From assembly GCA_030685235.1 (NCBI GenBank), contig MU839084.1:558001-622000 (forward strand): DNA of 64,000 bases, given 5' to 3'. Made by a program: the position numbers and the translations under genes. This document shows positions 1 through 11,464 of the stretch, piece after piece. Source of the DNA: Copromyces sp. CBS 386.78 (taxonomy: Eukaryota; Ascomycota; Sordariomycetes; Sordariales; Sordariaceae). The notes under the pieces were generated by a model. It saw only the letters and a list, made by a program, of their open reading frames with translations. It had not been told where the DNA came from and made no database searches. Within the stretch, counting starts at the first letter, position 1; each line of letters starts with the position of its first letter.

Positions 1-369
1 AAATACTGATTCATTCTGCAAGGAGGAATTGAGGTTTGGGTCTGATTTTGTTGTCCGCGTGATGCTACCTGGCTACCTGGCACATACCATGGTACTGTAG
101 GTATGTACACTAAGAGCGAAATCGGCACGGAGGTGATGTGGGGGGGAAAACTCTTGTGGAGAGAGGAGGGGGGGGGGGGTTAACGGATTTAAGCCTCATC
201 TCCAACTTTACCCATCGTTTTCTAAGCTCATGAGCTTTCAACCAGCCCGTGACTTTTATCCATGGAAATGATCAAGTTAGTAGGTAATACAATCGACCAA
301 ACAATTCACCGGGGAGATGAACGATGGCGAAAGACGACGGAACTCCGGACAACTCAACAAGCCGTGAAG
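1..369. other. Left flank of the retrotransposon, no gene seen
   Basis: This is ordinary-composition DNA outside the copia element. It holds a run of about a dozen G residues near 168-179 and no convincing reading frame. The last five bases (TGAAG, 365-369) are the left copy of the target-site duplication. Confidence 0.6.
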
Positions 370-558
370 TGTCAGATTAGAGGGTGGATATCTGGGTTTC
401 TGGCTATACTCAATCTGGGTTAGCCGCCCAGCCCCCTAGATTACTAGTTTCTAGGTCCCTCTAGGATACTCCAGGACCCCCCAAACCTTCTGGGCCTTCT
501 GGGCGAGCAAATTACACACACTCTTCAATCAATCAATTCTATATAATTACATTTAACA
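370..558 (+). repeat. 5' LTR of copia element
   Basis: This 189-bp LTR starts TGTCAG and ends TTAACA, which is CTGACA in the 3' copy. Aligned by eye with the 3' LTR it differs at about 18 sites, all but one C/T or G/A transitions. The mutations carried by this copy cluster at its inner (3') end, next to the mutated interior. Confidence 0.92.
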
Positions 559-3500
559 ATTAATAATTTAATTTACGTATTTACAATAGAAGCGCCACGA
601 CAATCGATATAAACAATATCCCTACGAAACTAATAACGTTAGTTATATCTTTATTAAAAGAATCTACTAATAAAACTATTACAATTATCTTCAAAACCTA
701 AAGCGACTGGCTTAGCTAATATAAAGCCCTTAAGCAACTAATTAGAAATAATTAAGACTTTAGCAATTAATTATTTAAGGACGGGCCTATAATCTAAAGG
801 GTTTTACCTCCTAAATTAGAAGATTTCTTCCTTATAAAGCCGGCGAAAGATCGTATATTAGCGGTAAAAAAAGAATTTATTAAATTCAATAGAAGGATCC
901 GGGTTAAGAAGGTCGTAGCGACTACTACGACAACTACAATAAATATTACGATAACCCAAACCTAAACCTAGATTTAAACTTAAATTAATAAAGACGGTAT
1001 TAAGGCCGCTGCTACTACTACCGTTCAATTCCGGCAAGAAATTAGGGAAGATTCTAACGAAGAAAATTTTAAAGAGGAAGATAAATACCGTACCGAATAA
1101 AATATTAGGGAGGATATAGTAATTAACCCCGCTACGGACTTTATTATAAGAAGAAAGGTTATTTATAACTAAGTTAATAATATATATAATACCCGCTATA
1201 AATATTAGAAGGATTTCGACGATATTAATATAAAAGTCTACAATTAAATAAATACTTACGTTACTAGCCAATTCGCCGATACCGTTTTCGAATAGGATAA
1301 ATCCACCCGTAAATAGCTAAAACAAATTAAATACTAAATTAATTACCGCCCTATCGATTAAATCGCTACCGCCCGGCGAAAATACTAAACCTTTATTAAA
1401 GAAACCGCTAAAAAATAATTTAAGGACTTTGAAAAATAGGTTTTAAATTGGGAAGTCCTTATTATTAACGGTAAGAAATTAAATATTAGCGAAGCTACTT
1501 CCCCTACCTTATAATTTACTAATTTTATCGATATAACCTACGAATATAAACCTATTTAAGCAAATAATATTTAAAAATTTAATCGCAATTTAGAAAATTC
1601 GTATTTAAACTATAAAAATATATCTACTAACTTTAAAAAGGTTAATATATTAAAACGTAACATACTATTAACCAGTAAGAAAATTATAATTTATAGCACT
1701 TAGGGTATTAATTAATCTAATTCGAAAGAACTTATACTTAAAAGGGAGGACGCTCTTAATTCTAATTATAAAAAGAAGCGGAAGGTATATATAAAAAAGA
1801 AATATAGCGCAGATAAAAACGTAAATAATTCTTTACGGCCGAAAAAGAGAGGGGGATCCGTACCGCTATATAAAATATACGAACGAAACCCTCACCCAAT
1901 AATACGCTACTAATATTTAATACTTAAAATAAAAGATAACCCTACTTAGAAGCCTAGTAATTCTATTTAGAAACTTATTAACGAAAATCTTAAAAAGTTT
2001 CCCAAAATCCATAAAGAAGTAAAGAAAATTAGGAACTAAATATAGGACCGCTTTATTACCTCTATATAGACTATTACCTTAAAGATTTAAAAATAATAAA
2101 AAATCGGTACTTATAATTTAATATTTTTCATTAAATAAAATACTTTTAACATAAATAATAGAAAGGATATTTACCCTCTTAAAAACTTAATAATCTTCGA
2201 TTTTAAGGCTTCCTTTTATATTTTTAACGAAATTAATCGTTTTTCTTCATTTCGAATAACGTCCCTAAAGGATTATATTTAGGCTAAAGATTCTTAAATA
2301 CCTATTAAAGGTTTTAAAACCGTTAATATAGAAATATAAGGAGAGAAGGGAACTCTATAGCTACAGCTAAAGGAAGTCGCCTTCTACCCTAACTTTACTA
2401 CAAATTTTATATTTTTATACTTACTTCGAAAGCAGGGTTTTTACTAAGATTACAAATTACTTAATAATTACCTTCGTCGGCTAAATAAGTTAATTTTCTA
2501 TTTCCTTTAAAAGATCTATTATTAAACAATTTTCGAATACCTTCCCCTCTCCTTTAATTATATTACTTTCTTCGCTCAATAAAACCGTTTCAACTCCTAT
2601 ATTAACCGTCGCGTATATAAAATACCCGCCTAACTCTAATATAAACGGCTCGGTTATTATAGTCCGCAAATCCTCGAATACCTTTACAATATTAAAGGTA
2701 TTAAATTTAAAAGACTAGCGACTTATTAATACAACGCGTATAATATATCTAAAATTAAACAACAAATTATACGAAAACTACACGACCGAAATTTTAAATT
2801 AGGAAAATATTTCGCCATCGACTTTTTTAAATACAAATAAAGTAGAAGAAATTTTAAATATATAATACTCGTTACTTATCGATAAATTAAATTTATCTAA
2901 AATATCTATATAACGATATATATAATAGAAACTATCGCTAAAGGACTACTCTTAATTATTAATATAATTAATCACCAATACAACGTCAAAATTAAATATA
3001 TTAAATATAATAACGAATTTAATAACTAATACGTTAAAGATAAACTAATTATTCGCCTTATTATTTTCGAACCTATAATATTTAATATTCAAATTTAAAA
3101 CGGCGGTATTAAACGTTTAGGGGGTATAATCAAAAAAAAAGCGCGCACTATAGCAAATAATTCCTATTTCCTTTATAACTTCTAACTTCAAATCGTCTTA
3201 GCAATAATTTACCTTACTAACCGATCGCCTAAATATCTCTACAATTAGAAATCTTCCTACGAATAGTTTTATACCTTTATAACCTACTGTAAAAGGGTAT
3301 AAATTAATCTTCAAAAGCCTAATCTCAACTATTTACGTATTTATAGTTATAAAGTCTATATAATAATAGGAATCGTCTAAAAAAAGGAGTAATAATAAAA
3401 GAAATTCTAGCAAAAAATATAAATTAATTACTTCGTTAACTATACTACTTTATCTATTTACTAAATTTAGAACCTACAAATAAACCGCATTATTTATACC

Positions 3501-4149
3501 CATAATATATTATTTAACGAGAATTTAATTTATTTAAAGAACCCTAACGAAATTAAAGAAGGGCTAAGATTAATTAGCGATAAAATTTCTAATTTATTTA
3601 ATAAAATTAATTACCTACCTTAATTATCTACGTAATACTTCGAACCCTTTAACGCAATTTAAAATATAGAAAATAATAATTTTACTTAATTACTACCGTC
3701 GCTCTTCGATAACGAATTATAAGTAAATAATAATAATATTATTAATTCTAAATTAATTAAATTTAGTATTTAAAGTAAAATATCCCTCGACTTTATATTT
3801 AAATACTTTACCCCTCTAAATATACTACTAACCGTTTTCTCTATTAATCTTATTATTAACCTATTAGAGCTTATCTTCTTCCTAATTTTCGAACTATAGG
3901 AAGTTATTTTTAATGCTAAAAAACTCATTTAATTAATAGGCCAAAAATAAAGTAAAATTATTATAAAAGTAGAAATTAATTGTCTAATTATTAAAAATAG
4001 CTAGCTAAATTCTATTAAGTATTAAAATCTACCCCTAATCTTAAAGATTTACCGCGATCTCGAATATTATAAATTAAGAAACCTCTTTAAATAAATAGAA
4101 GAAATATATTTTAATAACTCTAAGGAAATAAAGTCGTAAATAGAAATTA

Positions 4150-4900
4150 ATAAGGATATCCTTCGTACTAAGGGTACCCAAATTTTTAATTATATATAAA
4201 TATACGTATATAAATTCAATAAGTACGGCCGCCTTTAAAAAATAAAGGCTCGCTTTATAATTAAAAGGGATTAATAGTATTATTACGGGAAAAAAACGTA
4301 CGCCTCTACGTTAGCCAATCGTTCTTTCTAATCTATTATCGCTTATACTACTAAATTCAACCTCGAATTTATTTAATATAACGTTATAAATACCTTCGTT
4401 AACGCCTATTTCAATAAAGAGATCTATATACGTATACCCCCTAAATATCGAAAATATTATACGGTATTCAAGCTATTTAAGGCCCTCTATAATTTATAAT
4501 ATACTCCTCTATTCTAGTAACGAAAATTTAATAGTACTTTTAAGAATATAAATTTCCAATTATTATTCGAAAATCCGTATATCCTTAAATATAGTAAAAT
4601 TCTAATCTTCTACTACATTAACAATATTATATTTACCTTCGACTAGAAATTACGTAATAAAGTTAATTAGGTAATAAAAAATTTAAAAGAGAAATATAAA
4701 TTTATAGGGGGTAATAACCTCTAATAATTTCTAAGTATCGAAATTATTTGAAATTGAAAAGTAGGATTAATTTAATTATTTTAACGGGAATATATTTATA
4801 AAATTACTAAACTTATTAAAAATCTTTATACCTTCGCCTTTATTCCAATAAGTAATAAAGAACTTCTACCCTATAATAGGGTAGTTACCTTCGATAAAAT
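4150..4900 (+). pseudogene. Copia reverse transcriptase relic
   Basis: Reading the + strand around 4601-4640 gives a hydrophobic stretch, then Tyr-Ile-Asn-Asn where a reverse transcriptase has Tyr-x-Asp-Asp. Both catalytic Asp codons are now AAC/AAT, the G-to-A product expected from RIP. Stops interrupt the frame on both sides. The boundaries are approximate. Confidence 0.7.
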
Positions 4901-5089
4901 ACGGAATTATTAAATTATCGTTAAATCGATAATATATATTATAATAATCACCCGAATAAATATCGCCTTTATAATTAACCGTTTAGCTCGCTATAATTAT
5001 AACCCCAATCCTCAATATTGTAAAGCTATTAATAAAGTATTATACTACTTTTAATTCTACTTAAATTTCTCTCTCTATTTTAAATCGTT

Positions 5090-5678
5090 ATTAAAATTTA
5101 AAATAGCTTTAAATATTTTATACGCCAATAATACTCTAAATCGGAAAAATTTATATAACTTTACAATTAAATTATTCGGTAATCTCGTCTACTAGGGTAC
5201 TACTAAGTAAAAAATAGTATTAACTTCAACTATTGAAGTAGAATTATTATCGATCTCTAACGTTATAAAGGAAGCTATTATTATTATACGTCTATATAAG
5301 GAAATTAAAATTCCCTTCGATTAGGAAGTCCCTATAATCGGCTATAATAATACCTAAATAATCCGTATTCTAACCGTTAAAGTATTACGATTAATAATTA
5401 AATTAAAATATATCGATATTTATCGTTATTAGTTATAGTAAGAAATTATAAAGGGAAGGATTGCGGTCGAATATTTAGAAATAAAGAAAATGCTAGTAAA
5501 TAGTTTAATAAAAGTATTAGGACAATTAAATTACAAAAAGTTCCGGGATTTAATAAGGATAGCGAATACGCTGGCTCGAAAAGAAATAAAGATTAAAAAA
5601 GAAATTCCTGACGACGTTCTAGAAGATATTTATAGTTTAACTAGAGAAATTAACGTACTAAAAAAGAGAAAACTATAA
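5090..5678 (+). pseudogene. Copia RNase H and polyprotein C-terminus relic
   Basis: Around 5110-5300 the + strand still resembles a copia RNase H. The YADADWAG-like motif has become Tyr-Ala-Asn-Asn, and further on are an LTSTIEVELLSIS-type segment (normally SSTEAEY-like) and a KEAI-like stretch. The terminal 62 residues (5490-5678) are open and match the usual 'ADGLTK' tail of copia polyproteins, with ADG changed to VNS. It ends about 50 bp before the 3' LTR. Confidence 0.7.
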
Positions 5679-5715
5679 ATAGCTTCACTTTTGCCCTATT
5701 TTAGGAAGGTCTACA

Positions 5716-5727
5716 AGTAAGGGGGTA
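5716..5727 (+). other. Polypurine tract of copia element
   Basis: A purine-rich stretch with five G residues lies immediately before the 3' LTR start. This is the position and composition expected of the plus-strand primer site. Confidence 0.6.
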
Positions 5728-5916
5728 TATCAGATTAGAGGGTAGATATTTAGGTTTCTAGCTATACTAAATCTGGGTTAGCCGCCCAGCCCCCTAGATT
5801 ACTGGTTTCTGGGTCCCTCTAGGATACTCCAGGACCCCCCAGACCTTCTAGGCCTTCTGGGCGAGCAAGTTACACACACTCTTCAATCAATCAATTCTGC
5901 ACAGTCACATCTGACA
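5728..5916 (+). repeat. 3' LTR of copia element
   Basis: This 189-bp LTR starts TATCAG (TGTCAG with a G-to-A change) and ends CTGACA. Its own mutations lie mostly in the first 40 bases, the inner side, while the outer half is almost unmutated. It is followed directly by the TGAAG target duplication. Confidence 0.92.
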
Positions 5917-7361
5917 TGAAGCGCCCGCCCGAACGCATACCTTAGCGCGGGTGTCCTCATGTATGGCGTCGTGGGCGTACATTTACCCCCTTGTAGACCT
6001 TGTCGAAGGGACCACCACATGGTAAGTCGGTAGGTAACCATGGACAAGAACCACAGAAACCAGAGCCCGGATACCCCGGAAGTGTTAGTCAATCACCGGT
6101 TGGTACACTGCAATGGCTGCAATCAATGGCTTGTTGGTTCCGGCGGCTCAGCTCCAGCGGCTCAGAAGACGTGTAGTTGGTTTCTATGGAATTCATTTTT
6201 CAATATCCCATCCTCGCTTATGACACGGGAAGGTAAGTAGCGGGTAAGCTGAAGAAGACGGGAGAAGATAAAGCGGGGAGGGGTGATACAGTGATACCAG
6301 ATCTAGCAATAAGTCTCAATCTCAATCTCATTCTTGTTCATTCCTTCCGGGCGCCCCAAGGGCCTGAGATTCTGTTGCTGGCTGGCGATGATAGACATTT
6401 TGTGAAACAGTCCGTTCCGCTCGGTTGGGGGTGGGGGAATACATATTGCATAACGCCATAACCAACATACATACAGCTGAGGAAGAGGAAAAGAAACGAA
6501 AAGAGGTGCATCTGTCGGTCCCCTGACCCTCAGTCTATAAGGTATGCAAGTGCAAGTAGACTAAGGTTCGCAGTCCTAGCATGGAGCAAGCGTCAAGCAA
6601 GAATGCCCGCTTAGAATAAAGTGGCAGGTTTGCCCGACATATAGTACCAGTACCTTGGCCCTGGTGTTTTCTTTCCCTTTCCTCTTTCTCTTCCTCTTCT
6701 TCTGCCTGTTACAATCCAAAATTGCCAGACACAACTTAAATCCGAGAACCCCCCACGCGTTCCCCTCACCCAACTCGGCTTTCTTGCCAAACGAAACGCT
6801 AGGGTACGGTGACAGTGTCCGATACACGAGACTATCACAGAAACCGGAAAGCGCACCCATCACAGGCGAGCTGCAACCTACCACCCGAGCGCCCGCCCTG
6901 CCACGCAGTTGCACATCACTGTGCTGTTCCTTGTTTTCGTACCCGGTTGTGATCAACGTCTGGTGGCGCCTATCAGACCTCAACTTGAGGATATAAGAGA
7001 GCCATTGCACATAGTCTGAACGGAAACGTTTGTTGTTGTCAAGTCCGAACAACGACAATTCCTAAAGCAAGTCATCGACGAACTAATCCCCGATACGGAC
7101 ACGATAAGAAGCCAGGTCTCGGTCCAAGCTGCGCCGAGCTGAACAAGCCCCAGAGCTCTGCGTTAACCGCCTTCGATACCAGCAAAGCGATCGCCAATCA
7201 GGAAGGGTGTTACAAGGGCGCAGATACGGGACTTACAAGGACCTTATCCCCCCTCTTGATGAGAAGTGGTCGATAGTCGCTCCTCAACAATATTTCCTCT
7301 GGGCAGTCCGCCGAACAACAACGACCAACACAACCGGTAGTCTAAGCAAGCATCACCTACA
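5917..7361. other. Intergenic, upstream of the rhamnose mutarotase gene
   Basis: The stretch begins with the right TGAAG target duplication. It contains a long pyrimidine-rich tract near 6665-6710 and a short AATCTC-like repeat near 6309-6330. The reading frames on both strands look random and none resembles a known family. Its 3' part is probably promoter and 5' leader of the next gene. Confidence 0.5.
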
Positions 7362-7957
7362 ATGGCAGCCCGGCAATCGTTGTGGACCCCTTTCAAGGAG
7401 GCTGAACCGGGCCTCTGGAACCCTGGAGCGCCGAAGCTCTGGTCTCCTAGAGAAAGAAGCCAGTCGACAAGCACAGTTTCCTCGGTCTTCTCAGCCTCCA
7501 ACACTGATGGAAGAATACGATATCCCGGTCGGCGCTTTGCACAAATCGTCAAGCTGAAGCCCGAGTATATCGACAAGTACAAAGAGTGCCACGCTGCTGT
7601 GTGGCCTGAGGTTGCGAAGCAGATCAAGGACTGCAACATTCAAGAATGTATGTCATCCCTCTTTCGTGCCGAATCTTGAATCGGTGATTCGTGCTTTCGC
7701 CATCAATGCTAACCAGCTCGATGTTTACAGACAGCATCTTCCACGACCCCGACACAGGCATCCTCTTTGCCAGCTTCAAGTATGTCGGCTACGACTATGA
7801 GGGCGATATGGAGAAAATGCGCGAGAACCCCAAAGTTCGGGAGTGGTGGAAGATGACGGATGGATTCCAGGAGTCCATGGTCCCGGGAGCGAAGAACAGC
7901 GAGTCGGGGGAGCCGTCGTGGTGGAAGCCCGTGGAGGAAGTCTTTTACCAGGCATGA
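7362..7957 (+). CDS. L-rhamnose mutarotase-like protein (RhaM/DUF718 family)
   Basis: Two exons, 7362-7647 and 7731-7957, give 170 aa. The 83-bp intron has GTATGT, a TGCTAAC branch site and TTACAG. The start ATG is preceded by ACA, a good context. Members of this family interconvert the alpha and beta anomers of L-rhamnose. Seen here: the core 'FAQIVKLKPEYIDKYK' followed by CHAAVWPE, with the conserved His at residue 77, and a second half with DPDTGILFAS and the WW residues typical of the family. About 55 N-terminal residues precede the usual start of the fold and are Ser/Arg-rich; they may be a fungal extension or a targeting sequence. No other rhamnose-pathway gene is adjacent. The gene converges on the thioredoxin-like gene. 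Confidence 0.9.
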
Positions 7958-8443
7958 TGTCCTTTCGTTTGGCAGTTACTGTACTTTTCATTAGCGGTTC
8001 TCCTGGTCGATTTCTGTTTTCCCTCAGCGCAAATCTAACGGTATCAACGGGTATTCGCCCTTTTTCGACGTATGTGCTTCAGTGTGACATGTAATCTGAT
8101 CGACGGAGGTGAGCTGTTAGTTGCTACCACGAGACTAATACGGCCAAGAATTTGACTTTAGTCAGTCAATTCTACCAGCGTAGGAGGGTCGTCAAGCGTT
8201 TTGGAGCCGCTCAGCTCCGACGAAGCTTAATTTTGCGGGGAAGTTGTGTGCATCGGCCGATCATCATTGTGTGCAGTTCCGATGTGCGCTGTGATCAGCC
8301 TAGGCAGCAACTTGTCATTGGTGATTTGCTGGGTTACTATTTCAGTTTGCCAAAGAGGCCGCTGAAGATGCTGGTAGGAGACCCGCCTCCTCCGCGGTTT
8401 CCATGCCGTCTCGCCTCGTTTCGAATCCTGGAGTAGAGTCAAG
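7958..8443. other. Convergent intergenic region (3' UTRs)
   Basis: This lies between the stop codons of the mutarotase (+) and thioredoxin-like (-) genes. It presumably holds both 3' untranslated regions. I see no further gene or repeat. Confidence 0.5.
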
Positions 8444-9052
8444 TTAGCCTCCAGAAAGCAAGAGTTTCGCGACGACCAAAGAATTGGCGTACCATTCCTC
8501 CAAGAACTTGCGATTGGCCAATTGGCGACCATCCGTGACCTTGGTTTGCGTCTGCGCCTCCTGGGCATCAAAACTCAGTAGGGTCGGGATGGAGTTGATC
8601 ATATAGGTAAGGCCCAGACCGGCTTCCATAACATCAGGCGCATCGTATTCGACAGTACAAAAGCCAACGCCGCCCTCTTGTTCACCGACTCCGGTTTCGA
8701 CGAGCTCGCGCACCATGGGCTCCACTACTCGGCATGTAGGGCAATAGGAAGTGGTCCACAGCGTCAACAGCGGCGTTCGCGAGGAGGATGAGAGAAGCTG
8801 ATACGTATGGAATTGGTCGAGGTTACGAACACTGCGGACAAGAACAAAAGTTAGTGACCTTGCAGCAAAACAGAGGCGAAGCTATGATGGTTGTACGCAC
8901 GACTGGTAGATTTGGTTCTTGGCCGCAACCGCACGTGAGGTCGAAAAAGACGCAGCACTCAAACCAAACTGGTTGCAAGCCACTGCCACTGTTGTTGGTG
9001 TCCTGCGGAGCAGGCGCCCGGCCTGTCTGCCAGAGGTAAAGAGGAAATGCAT
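8444..9052 (-). CDS. Mitochondrial thioredoxin-like protein
   Basis: Two exons on the minus strand, 9052-8901 and 8831-8444, give 179 aa. The intron has GTGCGT and CGCAG. The N-terminus is rich in Arg, Ser and Ala and lacks acidic residues. It contains the FSTSRA-type segment common just before fungal mitochondrial processing sites, so matrix import is inferred. The thioredoxin fold follows, with LTLWTTSYCPTC (active-site Cys81 and Cys84, CPTC rather than the CGPC of classical thioredoxins) and a cis-Pro-like SIPTLLSF segment. It probably acts as a thiol oxidoreductase or reductase of unknown substrate. The upstream in-frame extension has no ATG, so the start at 9052 is the first possible. 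Confidence 0.85.
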
Positions 9053-11464
9053 GGTCCCGGTCGCGTGGTGACAGCTTCGGTTGCGGCTCTTTGGCTGTCC
9101 GGGATCTCGATTGGACGGCACTTCTGCGGTCGCTTTTCCCGGCAATGATGGTGTGATGCTGTCGAGCGCAAGCTACTCGTGGTCAGAAAGGGAAGAGCGT
9201 AATGGATGCGATGGTGAGCTGGAGACTGTCTCGGAATTGGTGGTCCATTCACACCGGCGCTATCATAGCATCAGCAAAAAGACGGGAGCTAAGAGATAGA
9301 GGTGAGGAGCGCCAAGGATGAGAATGGTTCTGGTTGCGTCATTGAGCATCTAGGCCGCTGTTTTAGGGGACCAACGGGGTGAGGGTCCGCCTTTCGTTTC
9401 TTTACAGGGGTGCTGCAAGGCTCCGAGATCTTGCAAATGGCACCACACCAATCCGCCCGTCCACTTCCCGATCATGAACATGTGAGCGCCGGCAACCGGG
9501 CAAGGGAGCATTTGGTCTTTTCGAGGTGGTGTCCAGCTGAGTGGAAGCAAGGCCGAGATAACCGGTGTTTGCTTGGGAACATTCCATCCACGAGCACTGG
9601 GTTCGTGATCGGGGGCATCATTATGCATTTATCACTTGCGCAGCGTTGGGACATGCCAGAGACTTTGAGACTTGAGCTTTTGCTAACAAACATGTGTGGA
9701 ATCTGTAACCGCAGTGACTCGGGGGACATCCGAGCACAATGTCAGAGATCCGCCGGACTAGGCCGCCGTCGACCCCGGGCGGAGGGCTCCTTCCGAAAGA
9801 GCTTAGGCCCTCCGGTGGTGCTTGCGAAAGATGATTCGGCGTCCGATTTGTCAAGCAGTGTTGATAACCTCAAAAAAGGGCTCGAAGATAACCTCTAGGA
9901 GGTGGGTTCGGCGCCCAGGATCTGCGCCTACAACGTCGCGACAACGCTGTTAGCTCCGCATCTCTGGCGCATTTGGCGGGTACCCGAACTGTACCTAGTG
10001 CGGGGGAACATGGGAGGGTCTCTTCTCGGAAATGGTGTGAGTTGGTGCGACCTAACGTGATCATTTGTCAGTTGCGGTTTTTGCGACCTTTTTGTGACCA
10101 TCCAACAACTTATACGCGATAAGACGGGATCGTATATCCAGAATAAACTCATTCAACGATTTTCACCACTCGGAGGGCAAGCTAATGCGAAGCAACCTCT
10201 ACATCCTGGCCTTCGATCATTCCCGGGCAGTCCACCTCGTAGCCTCCGCTTTCTTTCCGCCAACGGGAGACTCGGGTGCTCGCACACGGGGTCAGAAGTC
10301 GAGGAGGACGGCAGGACGATAGACACAAAAACCCTCGCTCGATCTTTGCGGTTTTGTCCTTGCCTGGACGATTGTCAAGCCCACCACATCGGTTCGTACC
10401 CTGGATCGTCGATCTTTTTTTTTCGCGCCGGCCTGGTCTGCCAGGTTTGCCTAATCAGGAGTCTCGGGACTCGAAAGATGACCTGAGAACCTCTCAGGAC
10501 AGCAGCTCGACGTGAGACCAAACATGATGCCCATGGAGGCAACTGAAGCAAGAAGCCCTGTCGCTCATGCCCAACGTGGTCCACCTGACGACCGCTCTGG
10601 CTCAGCACAGGGGCAACGAGTCGAGCCAGGCGACAAAAGGCAAAGTTGTGGATCACTCCTCAGTCGTTGCCTTTGAACATGACCCGATGCCTGGTCGTTC
10701 CTCCCATTTTCCGTCAAAGGCCATCTTGGCCAGGGCTTGGCAAAGTTTTGAAGGGGCTGGGGACTCCCGGGGGCAGGCCTAAACTCCCACGGCAGAGCCG
10801 TCTACAGCATGGGTTCGACCCACGCGCTGGTGTGTTTTTAGCGTGTCTAGTGGACACCCATTGATACCAAGATGCACCCAAGTGGAAGGCACTTGAAAAA
10901 GCATGCAGCTATTCTCAACAACCGCCGCTTCCTGAGGTGTGCTCACTTGACCCCTTCTCCTCTTTTCGTTTCATGTGGGCATGCCCTTCGTTTCCTGTTT
11001 CCTATTTGCAAAATCTTGAAGCATCTTAGTGTCTAAGGAAGGCGAGTTGCCAACCACAGAGCTAGGTAGTACGACTAGCACGGCTTTGACTGAAACGAAA
11101 GTCCGGCCCTTGGAGATCGACGGTTGACTACTTGAACATCCGTCTCCCTCCTTCCTGCATGCTGCACACCGTTTCTGTCATCTTTGCCTTACCCTGCACT
11201 CATCCCTCATAATTATCTCTCTCACACTATTCTTCCTTGCATATATCTTGCATACCTACTTTTCATCTGGCCCGAGGACAGCGCGAACTTTGTGTGGCCA
11301 ATTCATATTCTTCCACGACTTATCAGGGTCTTGACGCTTTTTATATCCACCGGCAACCACAATTCCTAGGGTAATACGCCCGCAAACCTTCCAAATATCA
11401 TCCAATCTATCTTAGCAAAAGTTACTGTCCACTTAGATACGAAACACACCAAAGGAATTTGAAC
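9053..11464. other. Divergent intergenic region, 2.4 kb, no supported gene
   Basis: This lies between the thioredoxin-like gene (-) and the MFS transporter (+), so it should contain both promoters. Several open frames of up to about 160 codons exist (for example 9410-9898) but none shows domain, splice or composition support. The last 300 bp are pyrimidine-rich and look like the transporter's 5' leader. Confidence 0.5.

Larger units (their letters stand above)
370..5916 (+). mobile_element. Full-length Ty1/copia LTR retrotransposon, RIP-degenerated
   Basis: The 5,547-bp element is bounded by two 189-bp LTRs (370-558 and 5728-5916) whose ends read TGTCAG...CTGACA, the first being TATCAG in the 3' LTR. 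It is flanked by the perfect 5-bp duplication TGAAG (365-369, 5917-5921). A purine-rich tract ending GGGGG sits just before the 3' LTR. The interior is very AT-rich and full of stops, and CAG/CTG triplets are nearly gone, as expected after repeat-induced point mutation. Relics read on the + strand place reverse transcriptase (about 4200-4900) and RNase H (about 5090-5420) at the 3' end of the polyprotein. With a copia-like RNase H/C-terminal relic this indicates copia rather than gypsy. The element cannot encode functional protein. Confidence 0.93.

Noticed and set aside
858..1271. 137-codon open frame on the minus strand inside the retrotransposon
   Set aside because: It is a by-product of the AT-rich RIP composition, antisense to the element. 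The Ile/Asn/Leu-rich translation has no domain.
9410..9898. 162-codon + strand frame between the thioredoxin-like and MFS genes
   Set aside because: Overlapping frames on the other strand are equally open, and no family is recognisable.
10790..10850. GGGTTCGACCC resembling a tRNA T-arm
   Set aside because: No A box, D arm, anticodon stem or acceptor stem can be folded upstream.
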